From assembly GCA_946408825.1 (NCBI GenBank), contig CAMJTU010000013.1, forward strand, positions 26,038-90,037: a DNA stretch of 64,000 nt. Direction: 5' to 3'. Positions 37,351 through 46,147 of this stretch are shown here, in pieces. The translations under genes and the position numbers were made by a program. This stretch comes from an uncultured Planctomycetaceae bacterium (lineage in GTDB: Bacteria > Planctomycetota > Planctomycetia > Pirellulales > Thermoguttaceae). Within the stretch, counting starts at the first letter, position 1. Every line of letters begins with the position of its first letter. The notes beneath the pieces were generated by a model. The model did no database searches and had not been told where the DNA came from. It saw only the letters and a list, made by a program, of their open reading frames with translations.

Positions 37351-38925
37351 ATGCTCACGAAACTCAAGACGTTTTCTCTTCTTGGCGCGACGTCCCATCC
37401 GGTCGACGTCGAAGTTTCCGTCACGCTCGCGCCCGATAACGGCGATTCTCAGCCCGTTTTTGACGACACGCGAACGACAATCGTCGGCATGGCGAAGACC
37501 GTCGTCCGCGAAAGCGCTTTTCGCGTCAGGCTCGCGCTCGAACATTCCGGATATCAGCCGCCGCGCGGCTCCATTCTTGTGAACCTCGCGCCCGCCGACC
37601 TTCCGAAGCAGGCGGCGTCTTTTGATCTTCCGATCTCCCTCGGACAAATCTCTTCAAGCGGCCTTGCGCGTTTTGAAAAGCTCAACGACTACGCCGTAAT
37701 CGGCGAGCTTGATCTCGACGGACATACGCGTTCTTGTCGCGGCGTTCTGGCGGCGGCGCGCGCGGCGAAAGCGCAGGGACTCCGAGGACTTCTCGTGCCG
37801 GCGGCAAACGCGCAAGAGGCGGCGCTTGTCGAAGGAATCGAGGCGATTCCCATCGAGACGCTCAAAGACGCCGTTCTTTTCCTGCAGGGCAAGAAGGAAA
37901 TTAAGCCCGCGCAGGGACTTACCGGTTCGGAATTCGACGCGCTGACGAAGTACGATTTTGATTTCTCAGAAGTTCACGGTCAGGAACTCGCCAAACGCGC
38001 GATGACGATCGCCGCCGCCGGCGGGCACAACGTCCTGATGTTCGGGTCGCCCGGCGCCGGCAAGACGATGATCGCCAAGCGTCTCGTGACGATCATGCCT
38101 CCGCTGACGCTCGACGAAGCGCTCGAAACGACGGAAATTTACAGCGCGTCGGGCAAACTTGACGGACGCGCTTTGATTGCGACGCGTCCTTTTCGCGAAC
38201 CGCACCATTCGATCAGCGAACCGGGCCTCATCGGCGGCGGCGCGATTCCCGCGCCCGGCGAAATTAGTCTCGCGCACAACGGCGTTCTCTTTCTCGACGA
38301 GCTTCCGGAGTTCAATCGCAAAACCCTCGAAGCGTTGCGCCAGCCCCTTGAAGACCGCGTCGCGAGGATTACCCGCGCCAACCAGACGGAGACGTTCCCT
38401 TCCAATTTCATCCTCGTCGCCGCGATGAACCCGTGTCCGTGCGGTTATCGGAACGACCCGCGCCGCAAATGCCGATGCACGCCGCAGCAGGTGGCGAGCT
38501 ATATGTCGCGCATCAGCGGTCCTCTCGTCGATCGTATCGATATCCACATTGAGACGCAGCCCGTGACCTATCGCGAGCTGTCGTCGACCGAGCCGCAGAC
38601 CTCGAGCGCCGAAATGCGGGAAACCGTTTTGCGCGCCCGCGCGATTCAGACGGAACGATACAAAGACGACGAGAAAGTTCGCGTCAACTCCGCGATGCGC
38701 CGGAGCCATCTCGAAAGATACGCGCGCCTTTCTCCTGAGAGCGGCGCGCTTCTAGAAAAGGCGATGGACGATTTCGGACTGTCCGCCCGCGCGCACGATA
38801 AGATTCTGCGCGTCGCGCGGACGATCGCCGATATCGAGCAGAGCGACGATATCAAGCAGGAACACCTCTTCGAAGCGCTCAATTATCGCGTTCTCGATCG
38901 CAATCTGTGGAAGAACACTCCATAG
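37351..38925 (+). CDS. comM: YifB/ComM family Mg-chelatase-like AAA+ ATPase
   Basis: 524 residues from the ATG at 37351; the frame is open far upstream but only as a shadow of accA. The N-terminal Lon-protease-like (ChlI) domain spans about 1-170. The AAA+ domain has Walker A GSPGAGKTMIAKRL near 232 and NGVLFLDELPEF. A Cys-containing block, MNPCPCGYRNDPRRKCRC, and the C-terminal Mg_chelatase_C domain with LSARAHDKILRVARTIADI complete it. The family is a hexameric helicase for branch migration in natural transformation. Its last 47 bases overlap the end of the convergent methyltransferase gene. Confidence 0.94.
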   Translation: MLTKLKTFSLLGATSHPVDVEVSVTLAPDNGDSQPVFDDTRTTIVGMAKTVVRESAFRVRLALEHSGYQPPRGSILVNLAPADLPKQAASFDLPISLGQISSSGLARFEKLNDYAVIGELDLDGHTRSCRGVLAAARAAKAQGLRGLLVPAANAQEAALVEGIEAIPIETLKDAVLFLQGKKEIKPAQGLTGSEFDALTKYDFDFSEVHGQELAKRAMTIAAAGGHNVLMFGSPGAGKTMIAKRLVTIMPPLTLDEALETTEIYSASGKLDGRALIATRPFREPHHSISEPGLIGGGAIPAPGEISLAHNGVLFLDELPEFNRKTLEALRQPLEDRVARITRANQTETFPSNFILVAAMNPCPCGYRNDPRRKCRCTPQQVASYMSRISGPLVDRIDIHIETQPVTYRELSSTEPQTSSAEMRETVLRARAIQTERYKDDEKVRVNSAMRRSHLERYARLSPESGALLEKAMDDFGLSARAHDKILRVARTIADIEQSDDIKQEHLFEALNYRVLDRNLWKNTP

Positions 38926-40180
38926 GAAAGAGCGTCGCATACGGCTGATCCTCGGGGACGCGGCGTTCTTTCGCGTCTCGCTCCTTCTTTTCGCCGGGGT
39001 TTGTCTCATATTCGCGCAGCGCGTGGAGCATCTGCCTCGCGACGGCTTTTATGACGGGAACGGCGACGGAGTTGCCGCACTGTTTTTTCATTTGGCTGTA
39101 GTTGACGACGATCTTGAAGGAATCGGGGAAGCCCTGAAGCCGTAGCATCTCGCGCTCGGTAGGACGGCGTTCGTCGTCGATCAGGATGTAATTGGCGGAC
39201 GCGCCTGATCGGAGCGCGGCGGAGTAGGGGCGCGGCGTAATCGACCCCGCCATATTTTCATGCGAAACGTACGGCTTGGGGTATTCCGGATCCTTGAGCT
39301 TGGCGAGCCTTGCGTCTCTAATTGCGGGGCGGACGTAATATTTGGGATCGACGTTCGACTCAAGAATGTCGGCGAGCGTCTTTTTTTCGCCGTCGGGGAT
39401 CGCCTCGGGGAAATCGAACGGGACGTCGTCCTGGAATCCGACGATAACGATGCGTTCGCGTTTCTGCGGAACGCCGAAGTCGAGCGCGTTGAGAATTTTC
39501 GCGTGAACGTGGTACCCGAGCGCGGTCAAATGCTCGCGAATGACTCGGAACGTCTTGCCTCCGTCGTGCGCCGTGAGATTGCGCACGTTTTCGAGCAGAA
39601 ACGCGGGCGGACGTTTATCTTGGAGAATCCGCTCGATTTCAAAAAAGAGCGTCCCGCACGTCTCGTTCGCAAAGCCTTCCTTTTTGCCGATGATCGAGAA
39701 CGCCTGACAGGGAAAGCCCGCGAGCAGTATGTCAAAGTCGGGAATTTCAGACGCGGCGATTTTGGTTATGTCGCCCGAAGGATGCTCCCCGAAGTTCGCC
39801 TCGTAGGTTCGGCACGTCTGTTCGTCGAATTCCGAGGAAAAGACGCACCGTCCTCCGACGCTTTCAAACGCGAGACGAATCCCGCCGATTCCCGCGAAAA
39901 GGTCGATGAACCGAAAATCGCTCCAACGTGTTCCCGAAGGAACCGCGGTTGACGCGAGAGGGGCCGGGGGCGGCGCGACGTCCGTCTCCGCGTCGTCGCC
40001 GAAGAGAACTTCGACCGTCGCGTTCAAGACGCCCGCGATTCTGAGCGCGACGTCCACCGCCGGGACGGAGGTCCCCGTTTCAATCGACGAAAGCGCGCGA
40101 CGGCTGATCCCTGATTTTTGCGCCAGCGCCTCTTGCGTCATTCCAAGACGCGCTCTAAAGGTTGCGATTTTGGTATTCAT
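38879..40180 (-). CDS. HTH-fused C5 cytosine DNA methyltransferase
   Basis: 433 residues from the ATG at 40178-40180, chosen because GGAG stands upstream. An XRE-type helix-turn-helix fills 1-60 (RLGMTQEALAQKSGISRRALSSIETG). The methyltransferase follows: motif I FIDLFAGIGG, motif IV GFPCQAFSIIGKK with the catalytic Cys, motif VI ENVRNL, motif VIII PQKRERI, target region, motif IX LQGFPDSF and motif X QCGNSVAVPVI. This is a C5 enzyme of the restriction-modification type with its own repressor domain. No restriction endonuclease is adjacent (comM and priA flank it). The C-terminal 45 residues are charged and lie over the end of comM. Confidence 0.93.
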   Translation of the reverse strand: MNTKIATFRARLGMTQEALAQKSGISRRALSSIETGTSVPAVDVALRIAGVLNATVEVLFGDDAETDVAPPPAPLASTAVPSGTRWSDFRFIDLFAGIGGIRLAFESVGGRCVFSSEFDEQTCRTYEANFGEHPSGDITKIAASEIPDFDILLAGFPCQAFSIIGKKEGFANETCGTLFFEIERILQDKRPPAFLLENVRNLTAHDGGKTFRVIREHLTALGYHVHAKILNALDFGVPQKRERIVIVGFQDDVPFDFPEAIPDGEKKTLADILESNVDPKYYVRPAIRDARLAKLKDPEYPKPYVSHENMAGSITPRPYSAALRSGASANYILIDDERRPTEREMLRLQGFPDSFKIVVNYSQMKKQCGNSVAVPVIKAVARQMLHALREYETNPGEKKERDAKERRVPEDQPYATLFPMECSSTDCDRERDN

Positions 40181-40199
40181 GACGATATACTCCAAAACG

Positions 40200-40215
40200 G
40201 TGAAGTTGACTTCAC
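40200..40215. promoter_or_regulatory. Palindromic operator upstream of the methyltransferase
   Basis: GTGAAGT and ACTTCAC flank a 2-base centre, a perfect 7-base inverted repeat 20 bases before the ATG. A TATCAT box lies just upstream on the minus strand. The place and symmetry fit binding by the HTH domain of the adjacent methyltransferase, as in self-repressing methylase systems. Confidence 0.6.
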
Positions 40216-40393
40216 TAATATGATAACATATTGCGCTGCGACGTCATCCGGCGCCGACGAAAAAATCTCAAGATAAGACTGGTTTTTAACGGCGCTTGTG
40301 ATATGCTTGAGAGTGAGAAAAGAACTTGAACCCGACCTTGCGACGCGCCGCGACTTCCCTCAAACGCCGCGTCGCGAGCCGAGGAGGACCACA

Positions 40394-42967
40394 ATGACGA
40401 ATCAGACCCCGACGTTTTTCGATCCTGAAAATCCCGTTTGGGAACTCTACGATCCCAAGAGCGAGATTCTTGTCGCCAAGGTCGCTTTCGTCGACGGTCC
40501 CGACGGCGTTTTCGATTACTTGATTCCAGATCGACTCCGCGATTTGGTCGCGCCCGGCAAACGCGTTCGCGTTCCTTTGGGGACGCGGAACCGATCCGTC
40601 GTCGCATGGTGCGTCGCCGTCGAGCGTCGTAAAAACGTCGTCGAGCCGAAAGCCGTCCCTGCAAAACCTCGCAAAGAAACGGGACCGACTCTCTTTCCTC
40701 TTGACGAGCCGGAGCCGCCGGCGAAACTCGGCGACGACGCCGGGAAGAAATTTCGCCTCAAGGAAGTTCAGAACGTCGTCGATCCGAAACCGCTTCTCGC
40801 GCCGAAAATTCTTACGCTCGGAATCGACCTTTCAAAGCGTTGTCTCGCGCCTCTCGGCGCGACGCTCGACGGAATTCTGCCCGCGGGCGTCCGCGACCGC
40901 GTCGGCTCGCAGTCGACGTCCGTCTGCGTCCTTGCGAGCGACGCCGACGCGCGAATTAAACGGTTGCAAGGAGGCGACAAGGCCGATAAGAAGCGCGGAA
41001 CGATCACGCAGAAACAGCTTTATGTCGTCGACGAACTTCGCAAAGCGACCGAGCCGCCGACCGCTTCCGAACTTGGGCGCATGGCGAAATGCTCCTCCGC
41101 TCCGATTGTCGCGTTGCGGAATCTTGGAATCATCCAGATGAAGCGCGTCCAGCGGCGCAGTCGTTTCTACGACGAGCTTGCCGCCGCGAAGAAAGACGCG
41201 AAACCGACGACCCCGCACGTCCTTAACGACGATCAGCGGCGCGCGCTCGACGCGATTCTTGAGGCGCTCGAATCGGGCGAAAGCAAGACGTTCGTGTTGC
41301 ACGGGGTTACGGGAAGCGGCAAGACGGAGGTCTACATCGACGCGATCGAAGAGGTCGTTTCTTACGGGAAGCAGGCGATCGTCCTCGTGCCGGAAATCAG
41401 CCTGACGCCGCAGACGGTCGAGCGTTTCCGGTCGCGTTTCGGCGAGGTCGCCGTTTTGCACAGTCGGTTGACCGACCTTGAGCGACGCGTGGAATGGGAG
41501 AAGATCGAGTCGGGCAAGGCGAACGTCGTCGTCGGGGCGCGGAGCGCGATCTTCGCGCCGTGCGCGCGTCTCGGTCTGATTGTTATCGACGAGGAACATG
41601 AGACGTCGTTCAAACAGGACGTCGTTCCGCGTTATCACGCGCGCGTCGTCGCGAGGATGCGTGCGGAACGCGAAAACGCGATTCTTGTGCTCGGGTCCGC
41701 GACTCCGTCTCTCGAGACGTGGCGGAACGTGCAGCTGGGGACGTACAAGCTGCTGACGCTTCCGCGTCGCGTCCGCGATCTTCCGAATCCGCCGATTTAC
41801 GTCGTCGATATGCGCGACCGAATCGCCTCGGGGTTTTCGCGCGGATCGCTTGGACAGCGACTTTGTCGCGATATTGAAACGGCGCTCGACGACGATCCGA
41901 CGAATCAGATCGTGTTGCTTCTCAATCGCCGCGGGTACTCCACGCACATCCAGTGCCCGGCGTGCGGCGAGGTTCTATGCTGTCCCGATTGTTCCGTGGC
42001 GCTCACGCACCATATCACGCAGCAGATCGCGCTCTGCCATTACTGCGACTATCAGATTCCCGCGCCGCAGACCTGCCCGAAATGCGGTCATCCGGGGATC
42101 AAATACGGCGGGGTCGGGACGCAGCGGCTGGAGCAGGAGTTCGCGGCGCGGTTTCCGAACGCTCCGATTCTGCGTATGGACTCCGACACGACGCAGGCGC
42201 GCGACGCGCACGAGCGCGGGTTCGAGGCGTTTCGACGCGGCGATTACCGCGTCCTTCTCGGCACGCAGATGATCGCCAAGGGCCTCGACTTCCCGAACGT
42301 CGTGCTCGTCGGCATTGTCAACGCCGACGCCGCGCTGAACCTGCCCGACTTCCGGGCGCCGGAGCGCGTTTTCAATCTGATTCTGCAGGCGGCGGGTCGC
42401 GCGGGGCGCGGCGACAAGCCGGGCAAGGTCGTCGTTCAGACGTACAAGCCGGACCATCCGGCGATCATCGCGGCGACGAACGGGGATTACGTCGGCTTCG
42501 CGGAGTCGGAGTTAGCGGCTCGGCGTTCTGTCGGCTATCCGCCTTTTTGTTCCGCGATTCGATTTATCGTCCGCGGACCCGACGAGAAAGAAACCTTTGA
42601 ATTTGCCAAAACGCTCGGGGGCGCGCTCAAAGACGCGATTTACGCGATCAATCTCGAACGCGGCTACGATCTCAAAAATCCGCCCGCGCCCGTCCGAGAC
42701 GACTCTGTCCAGCGCGACGCGCAGGGACGCAACGTCGCGTCGCTCCGTCCGCCGCGCCGTCCGCGTCCGCCCCTCGTAACGCGTCTCGTCGGGCCCGCGC
42801 CCGCGCCTTTTGCGAAACTGCGCGGAAACTACCGATTTCACCTACAACTCTACGGAACGCCCGGCGAACTTCTGCGCGAGGCCGCAAGGCGCGTCGTCGA
42901 GAGCAAACTCAAACGCCCGGCGGCGGTTCAGTGGATCGTCGACGTCGACCCGCTCGACTCGCTGTAA
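40394..42967 (+). CDS. priA: Primosomal protein N' (replication restart helicase)
   Basis: 857 residues from the ATG at 40394, which has GAGGAGGACC upstream. PriA reloads the replicative helicase at stalled forks. The N-terminal 3'-DNA-binding domain is at about 20-110, followed by a poorly conserved stretch. The helicase core shows HGVTGSGKTEVYIDAI (Walker A), VVGARSAIFAPC, IDEEHETSFKQ (DEEH box) and LGSATPSLETW. The eight zinc Cys appear as CPAC, CCPDC, CHYC and CPKC. The last part includes GTQMIAKGLDFPNV and QAAGRAGRG. A basic insert near 770-800 precedes the C-terminus. Confidence 0.95.
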   Translation: MTNQTPTFFDPENPVWELYDPKSEILVAKVAFVDGPDGVFDYLIPDRLRDLVAPGKRVRVPLGTRNRSVVAWCVAVERRKNVVEPKAVPAKPRKETGPTLFPLDEPEPPAKLGDDAGKKFRLKEVQNVVDPKPLLAPKILTLGIDLSKRCLAPLGATLDGILPAGVRDRVGSQSTSVCVLASDADARIKRLQGGDKADKKRGTITQKQLYVVDELRKATEPPTASELGRMAKCSSAPIVALRNLGIIQMKRVQRRSRFYDELAAAKKDAKPTTPHVLNDDQRRALDAILEALESGESKTFVLHGVTGSGKTEVYIDAIEEVVSYGKQAIVLVPEISLTPQTVERFRSRFGEVAVLHSRLTDLERRVEWEKIESGKANVVVGARSAIFAPCARLGLIVIDEEHETSFKQDVVPRYHARVVARMRAERENAILVLGSATPSLETWRNVQLGTYKLLTLPRRVRDLPNPPIYVVDMRDRIASGFSRGSLGQRLCRDIETALDDDPTNQIVLLLNRRGYSTHIQCPACGEVLCCPDCSVALTHHITQQIALCHYCDYQIPAPQTCPKCGHPGIKYGGVGTQRLEQEFAARFPNAPILRMDSDTTQARDAHERGFEAFRRGDYRVLLGTQMIAKGLDFPNVVLVGIVNADAALNLPDFRAPERVFNLILQAAGRAGRGDKPGKVVVQTYKPDHPAIIAATNGDYVGFAESELAARRSVGYPPFCSAIRFIVRGPDEKETFEFAKTLGGALKDAIYAINLERGYDLKNPPAPVRDDSVQRDAQGRNVASLRPPRRPRPPLVTRLVGPAPAPFAKLRGNYRFHLQLYGTPGELLREAARRVVESKLKRPAAVQWIVDVDPLDSL

Positions 42968-43089
42968 CGCTAATATACGGGGTTCCTTCTTATTTCAAGC
43001 CCTCGGTTAGGAACGACTCAAACCGAGAACGGTTAGAAATCCCGGACCTTCCTTTTTTGCTTTTCAAAGTCGCTTTGCAACAGAAAAAC

Positions 43090-44361
43090 ATGAGCGAAAC
43101 GAAATCCAAAACAAAACTTGGCTTTTCCGCCCAGATATTTATCGCGCTGTTTTTGGGGAGCGTCGTCGGACTTTTCCTTCATTTCTTCTTGCGCGAGGGC
43201 TTTGTTCGAGACGCAGTTATTGTCGACGGCGTCCTCAACTTTGTAGGACAAGGGTTTATCCGTCTACTTCAGATGCTGGTCGCTCCTTTGGTCTTTTCGT
43301 CGATTGTATGCGGAACATTTGCCATCGGCGATACGCGGACGTTGGGTAAAGTCGGCGTCAAAATATTTCTCTTCTATCTTGCGACGACTGTTATCGCAAT
43401 TTCAACCGCTCTTGGCGTCGCGAATTTGTTTAATCCCGGCGTTGGAATAACTCTTTCTCAGGAGGAAGGCGTCTCGATTAACCTTTCTGAGGATACGAAC
43501 GTCGTTTCTACGTTGTTGAATATGATTCCGCGCAATCCCTTTGAGGCGCTTGCCGAAGGAAATATGATGCAGATCATTTTCTACGCGGTGTTCTTGGGGC
43601 TTGTCCTGGCGAAGATCGCGTCGCGAGTTCCGGTCGTTGTTTCTTTTTTCGAGCAATTTAACGAAACAGTCCTTGAACTGACGAATTTCGTGATGTTTTT
43701 CGCTCCTTTCGGCGTTTTTGCTTTGATATGTAGAACCTTTACGAGTATTGGATTTAGCGCGTTTCTACCAATGCTAAAATACATGTTTTGCGTTGTTCTT
43801 GCGCTAATCGTTCAGTGTTTCGTCGTCTACCCGTCAATGCTGTCGTTTTTCACGCGGCTTAACCCTCTGCGGTTTTTCAAAAAATTCTTTCCCGTAATGA
43901 CCTTTGCCTTTACCACTTCGGTCAGCGCCGCGGTCGTGCCGTTTAACATCGAAACGATGGTAAAGAAAATCGGCGTTTCCAGAAAACTGACGTCGTTTAC
44001 AATACCTCTTGGCGCGACGATCAATATGGACGGCACCGCCATTATGCAGGGCGTCGCCGTCGTTTTTATCTCCCAAATTTACGATATGCCCTTAACGCTT
44101 GCTAATTTGCTCACCGTCATATTCATGACGACGGTCGCGTCGATTGGAACTGCGGGATTGCCAAGCATTGGACTGATTACGTTGACGATGATTTTAGTTT
44201 CCGTTGGGCTCCCCACGGAAGGGATCGCGCTCATAATGGGCGTCGATCGAATTCTTGACATGCTCAGGACGGCGGTAAACGTCACAGGGGACGCGGTGTG
44301 TACATTAATCGTCGCAAAACAGAACGACGAATTTGACTCCGAAATCTTCGCTCAAAATTGA
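43090..44361 (+). CDS. Dicarboxylate/amino acid:cation symporter (DAACS/SDF family)
   Basis: 423 residues from the ATG at 43090; the frame upstream is a shadow of priA. An inner-membrane carrier of the glutamate/aspartate/dicarboxylate family, moving substrate with Na+ or H+. It has eight membrane helices and two re-entrant loops; the diagnostic motif TIPLGATINMDGTA lies near 305-318 and VDRILDMLRTAVNVTGDA near 381-398 holds the substrate-binding Asp and Arg. Length is normal. No clear ribosome binding site precedes the ATG. Substrate cannot be told between glutamate and C4-dicarboxylates. DNA here is slightly more AT-rich than its neighbours. Confidence 0.9.
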   Translation: MSETKSKTKLGFSAQIFIALFLGSVVGLFLHFFLREGFVRDAVIVDGVLNFVGQGFIRLLQMLVAPLVFSSIVCGTFAIGDTRTLGKVGVKIFLFYLATTVIAISTALGVANLFNPGVGITLSQEEGVSINLSEDTNVVSTLLNMIPRNPFEALAEGNMMQIIFYAVFLGLVLAKIASRVPVVVSFFEQFNETVLELTNFVMFFAPFGVFALICRTFTSIGFSAFLPMLKYMFCVVLALIVQCFVVYPSMLSFFTRLNPLRFFKKFFPVMTFAFTTSVSAAVVPFNIETMVKKIGVSRKLTSFTIPLGATINMDGTAIMQGVAVVFISQIYDMPLTLANLLTVIFMTTVASIGTAGLPSIGLITLTMILVSVGLPTEGIALIMGVDRILDMLRTAVNVTGDAVCTLIVAKQNDEFDSEIFAQN

Positions 44362-44564
44362 CGTTAAAAGGCAAGCGCCGTTTGAACAATGTCTGACCAA
44401 AAACGGCATAAAAAGCGGCGTGAGATTCTTTAAGTAGCGTCGCAGAACCCTAAAATCCAATAGGGATTCAAGGGCGCTTCTATTTTTACGCTTTTGAGTT
44501 ATACCTTAACCGAAGCGTCGCGCTTTTCAAGCGACGTTCGGATCGGTTTAGGAGATGTGACTCA

Positions 44565-45506
44565 ATGGGCGCGATGGTTCGTCCTATGGCGCTGATGTGC
44601 GCGTTTGTCGTCGGGTGGTTTTGTCCTCAAGGCGCCGTTCTTTCGTGGACGATTCCTTGGTTTGTCCGCTTCATGCTCTTTATGACGTTTCTCGGGCTGA
44701 ACGTTCATAAGATGAAGCTGCGCCGCAGTCATTTTGCAATTCTTGCGCTCAATATCCTGATCGGGGTCGGCGCGTGCGCGATTCTTCGGCGTATGGGCTA
44801 TCCCGCGCTGGCGACGGCGGCGTTCTTCACCGGCATGGCGCCGACCGCGACCGCCGCGCCCGCAATCGCGTCCTTTTTGCGGCGCGAGGTCGAATACGTC
44901 GTGACGAGCGTGCTTCTGACGACCTTTGGAATCGCAATCGCGACCCCGCTGCTGATCCCGTGGGCGGTCGGAATGGAGACGGCGGCGCCGGGCGCGTTTT
45001 TCGACGCGTTTTTACGCGTGGCGTGGACGGTCGTGACGACGATTGTCGCGCCGATCGTCGCCGCGAGGCTCCTGCGGCTCGTCTATCCCAGCGCGCAGAC
45101 GTGGACGAAACGCTTCAAAATCGCGACCTTCTACGCGTGGGTTCTCATGGTGACCGTCATTTCATGCCGCGCGGCGGAGTTCATTCAGAATCCTGAGAAC
45201 GGCGTTAAGGCGTTCGTTTTAATCGAAGCGGCGCTGACGGCGCTTGCGATTTGCGTGATCGACTTTACGCTCGGCTTCTTCGTCGGCGAGAAGGGACTGC
45301 GCGAAGAGTCGAGCCAGTCGCTCGGTCAGAAGAACACCGGCGTTATGATCTATTTCGCCGTTCTCTACGCGAGCCCGATTGCGGCGCTCGGGCCGACGCT
45401 CTACGTGCTGTGGCACAATTCGTGGAACGCGATTCAACTTCAATATCAGGCGATTAAAGACGTTAAGGCGGAACACGCCGCCAAACGCGCCGAATCGACA
45501 AAATAA
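44565..45506 (+). CDS. Bile acid:sodium symporter (BASS)-like transporter
   Basis: 313 residues with about nine membrane segments. Features that fit BASS/SBF-like transporters are the GMAPTATAAPAIASFLRRE stretch near 90, resembling the family's substrate-crossover region, and SLGQKNTGVMIYFAV near 258, which fits its second helix-break. AGGAG stands ten bases before the ATG. The C-terminal tail is charged. The substrate is unknown; family members carry organic anions, pantoate or keto acids with sodium. It leads a rightward unit with ispF 11 bases on. Confidence 0.75.
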   Translation: MGAMVRPMALMCAFVVGWFCPQGAVLSWTIPWFVRFMLFMTFLGLNVHKMKLRRSHFAILALNILIGVGACAILRRMGYPALATAAFFTGMAPTATAAPAIASFLRREVEYVVTSVLLTTFGIAIATPLLIPWAVGMETAAPGAFFDAFLRVAWTVVTTIVAPIVAARLLRLVYPSAQTWTKRFKIATFYAWVLMVTVISCRAAEFIQNPENGVKAFVLIEAALTALAICVIDFTLGFFVGEKGLREESSQSLGQKNTGVMIYFAVLYASPIAALGPTLYVLWHNSWNAIQLQYQAIKDVKAEHAAKRAESTK

Positions 45507-45517
45507 CGGACGGCGAC

Positions 45518-46147
45518 ATGAAAGACGAAGCGACGCTCCGCGGGGAGAAACTGTTAGAACGAATCGAAGCGTTAGAAACTCGGCTGGCGGCTCTTGAACG
45601 ACGCGAAAAAGAGCGTCGACCCGGCGCCGCGCTCGGCTCCTACCGGGTGGGCTACGGAAACGACCTGCACCGCTTTACCGACGGGTCGTCGCTCCGGCTC
45701 GGCGGCGTGACGATCCCATACTGTCATTCTCTTCTCGGGCATTCCGACGCGGACGCGCTCCTGCACGCAATCGCCGACGCGATTCTCGGCGGCGCCGGGC
45801 TGAGCGATATCGGCGAGTTCTTCCCCGACACGGCGGAAGAAAACCGCGGGCGGGATTCCGTCGAGATTCTTGCCCTTTGTGTGGAAGAAGCCGCGCGCGC
45901 GGGCTGGCGCGTCGTCAATCTCGACTGCGTCGTCTGCGCTCAGCAGCCGAAACTCGGACCGCTCAAGAAGGCGATGCGCGACCGAATCGCCGCCGTGCTC
46001 GATCTGCCCCCGGACTGCGTGAGCGTCAAGGCGAAGACGGGCGAGCACGTCGGGCCCGTCGGGCGCATGGAAGCGATCGAGACCTTCGCGGTCGCGCTCC
46101 TCGCGCCGATCGAATCCGACCCTGAAAAGGAGCGCGACGATGCGTGA
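45518..46147 (+). CDS. ispF: 2-C-methyl-D-erythritol 2,4-cyclodiphosphate synthase
   Basis: 209 residues, longer than the usual 155-165 because of an N-terminal coiled extension of about 40 (EALETRLAALERREKERR). The core starts YRVGYGNDLHRF, holding the zinc ligands Asp and His, then LLGHSDADALLHAIADAILG with the third His and IGEFFPDT. The end has KAKTGEHVGPVGRMEAIETFA. The enzyme cyclises CDP-ME-2-phosphate in the MEP isoprenoid pathway. It overlaps apbE by 8 bases. ispD is not nearby. The extension could alter trimer packing or bind a partner, which is inference. Confidence 0.94.
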   Translation: MKDEATLRGEKLLERIEALETRLAALERREKERRPGAALGSYRVGYGNDLHRFTDGSSLRLGGVTIPYCHSLLGHSDADALLHAIADAILGGAGLSDIGEFFPDTAEENRGRDSVEILALCVEEAARAGWRVVNLDCVVCAQQPKLGPLKKAMRDRIAAVLDLPPDCVSVKAKTGEHVGPVGRMEAIETFAVALLAPIESDPEKERDDA

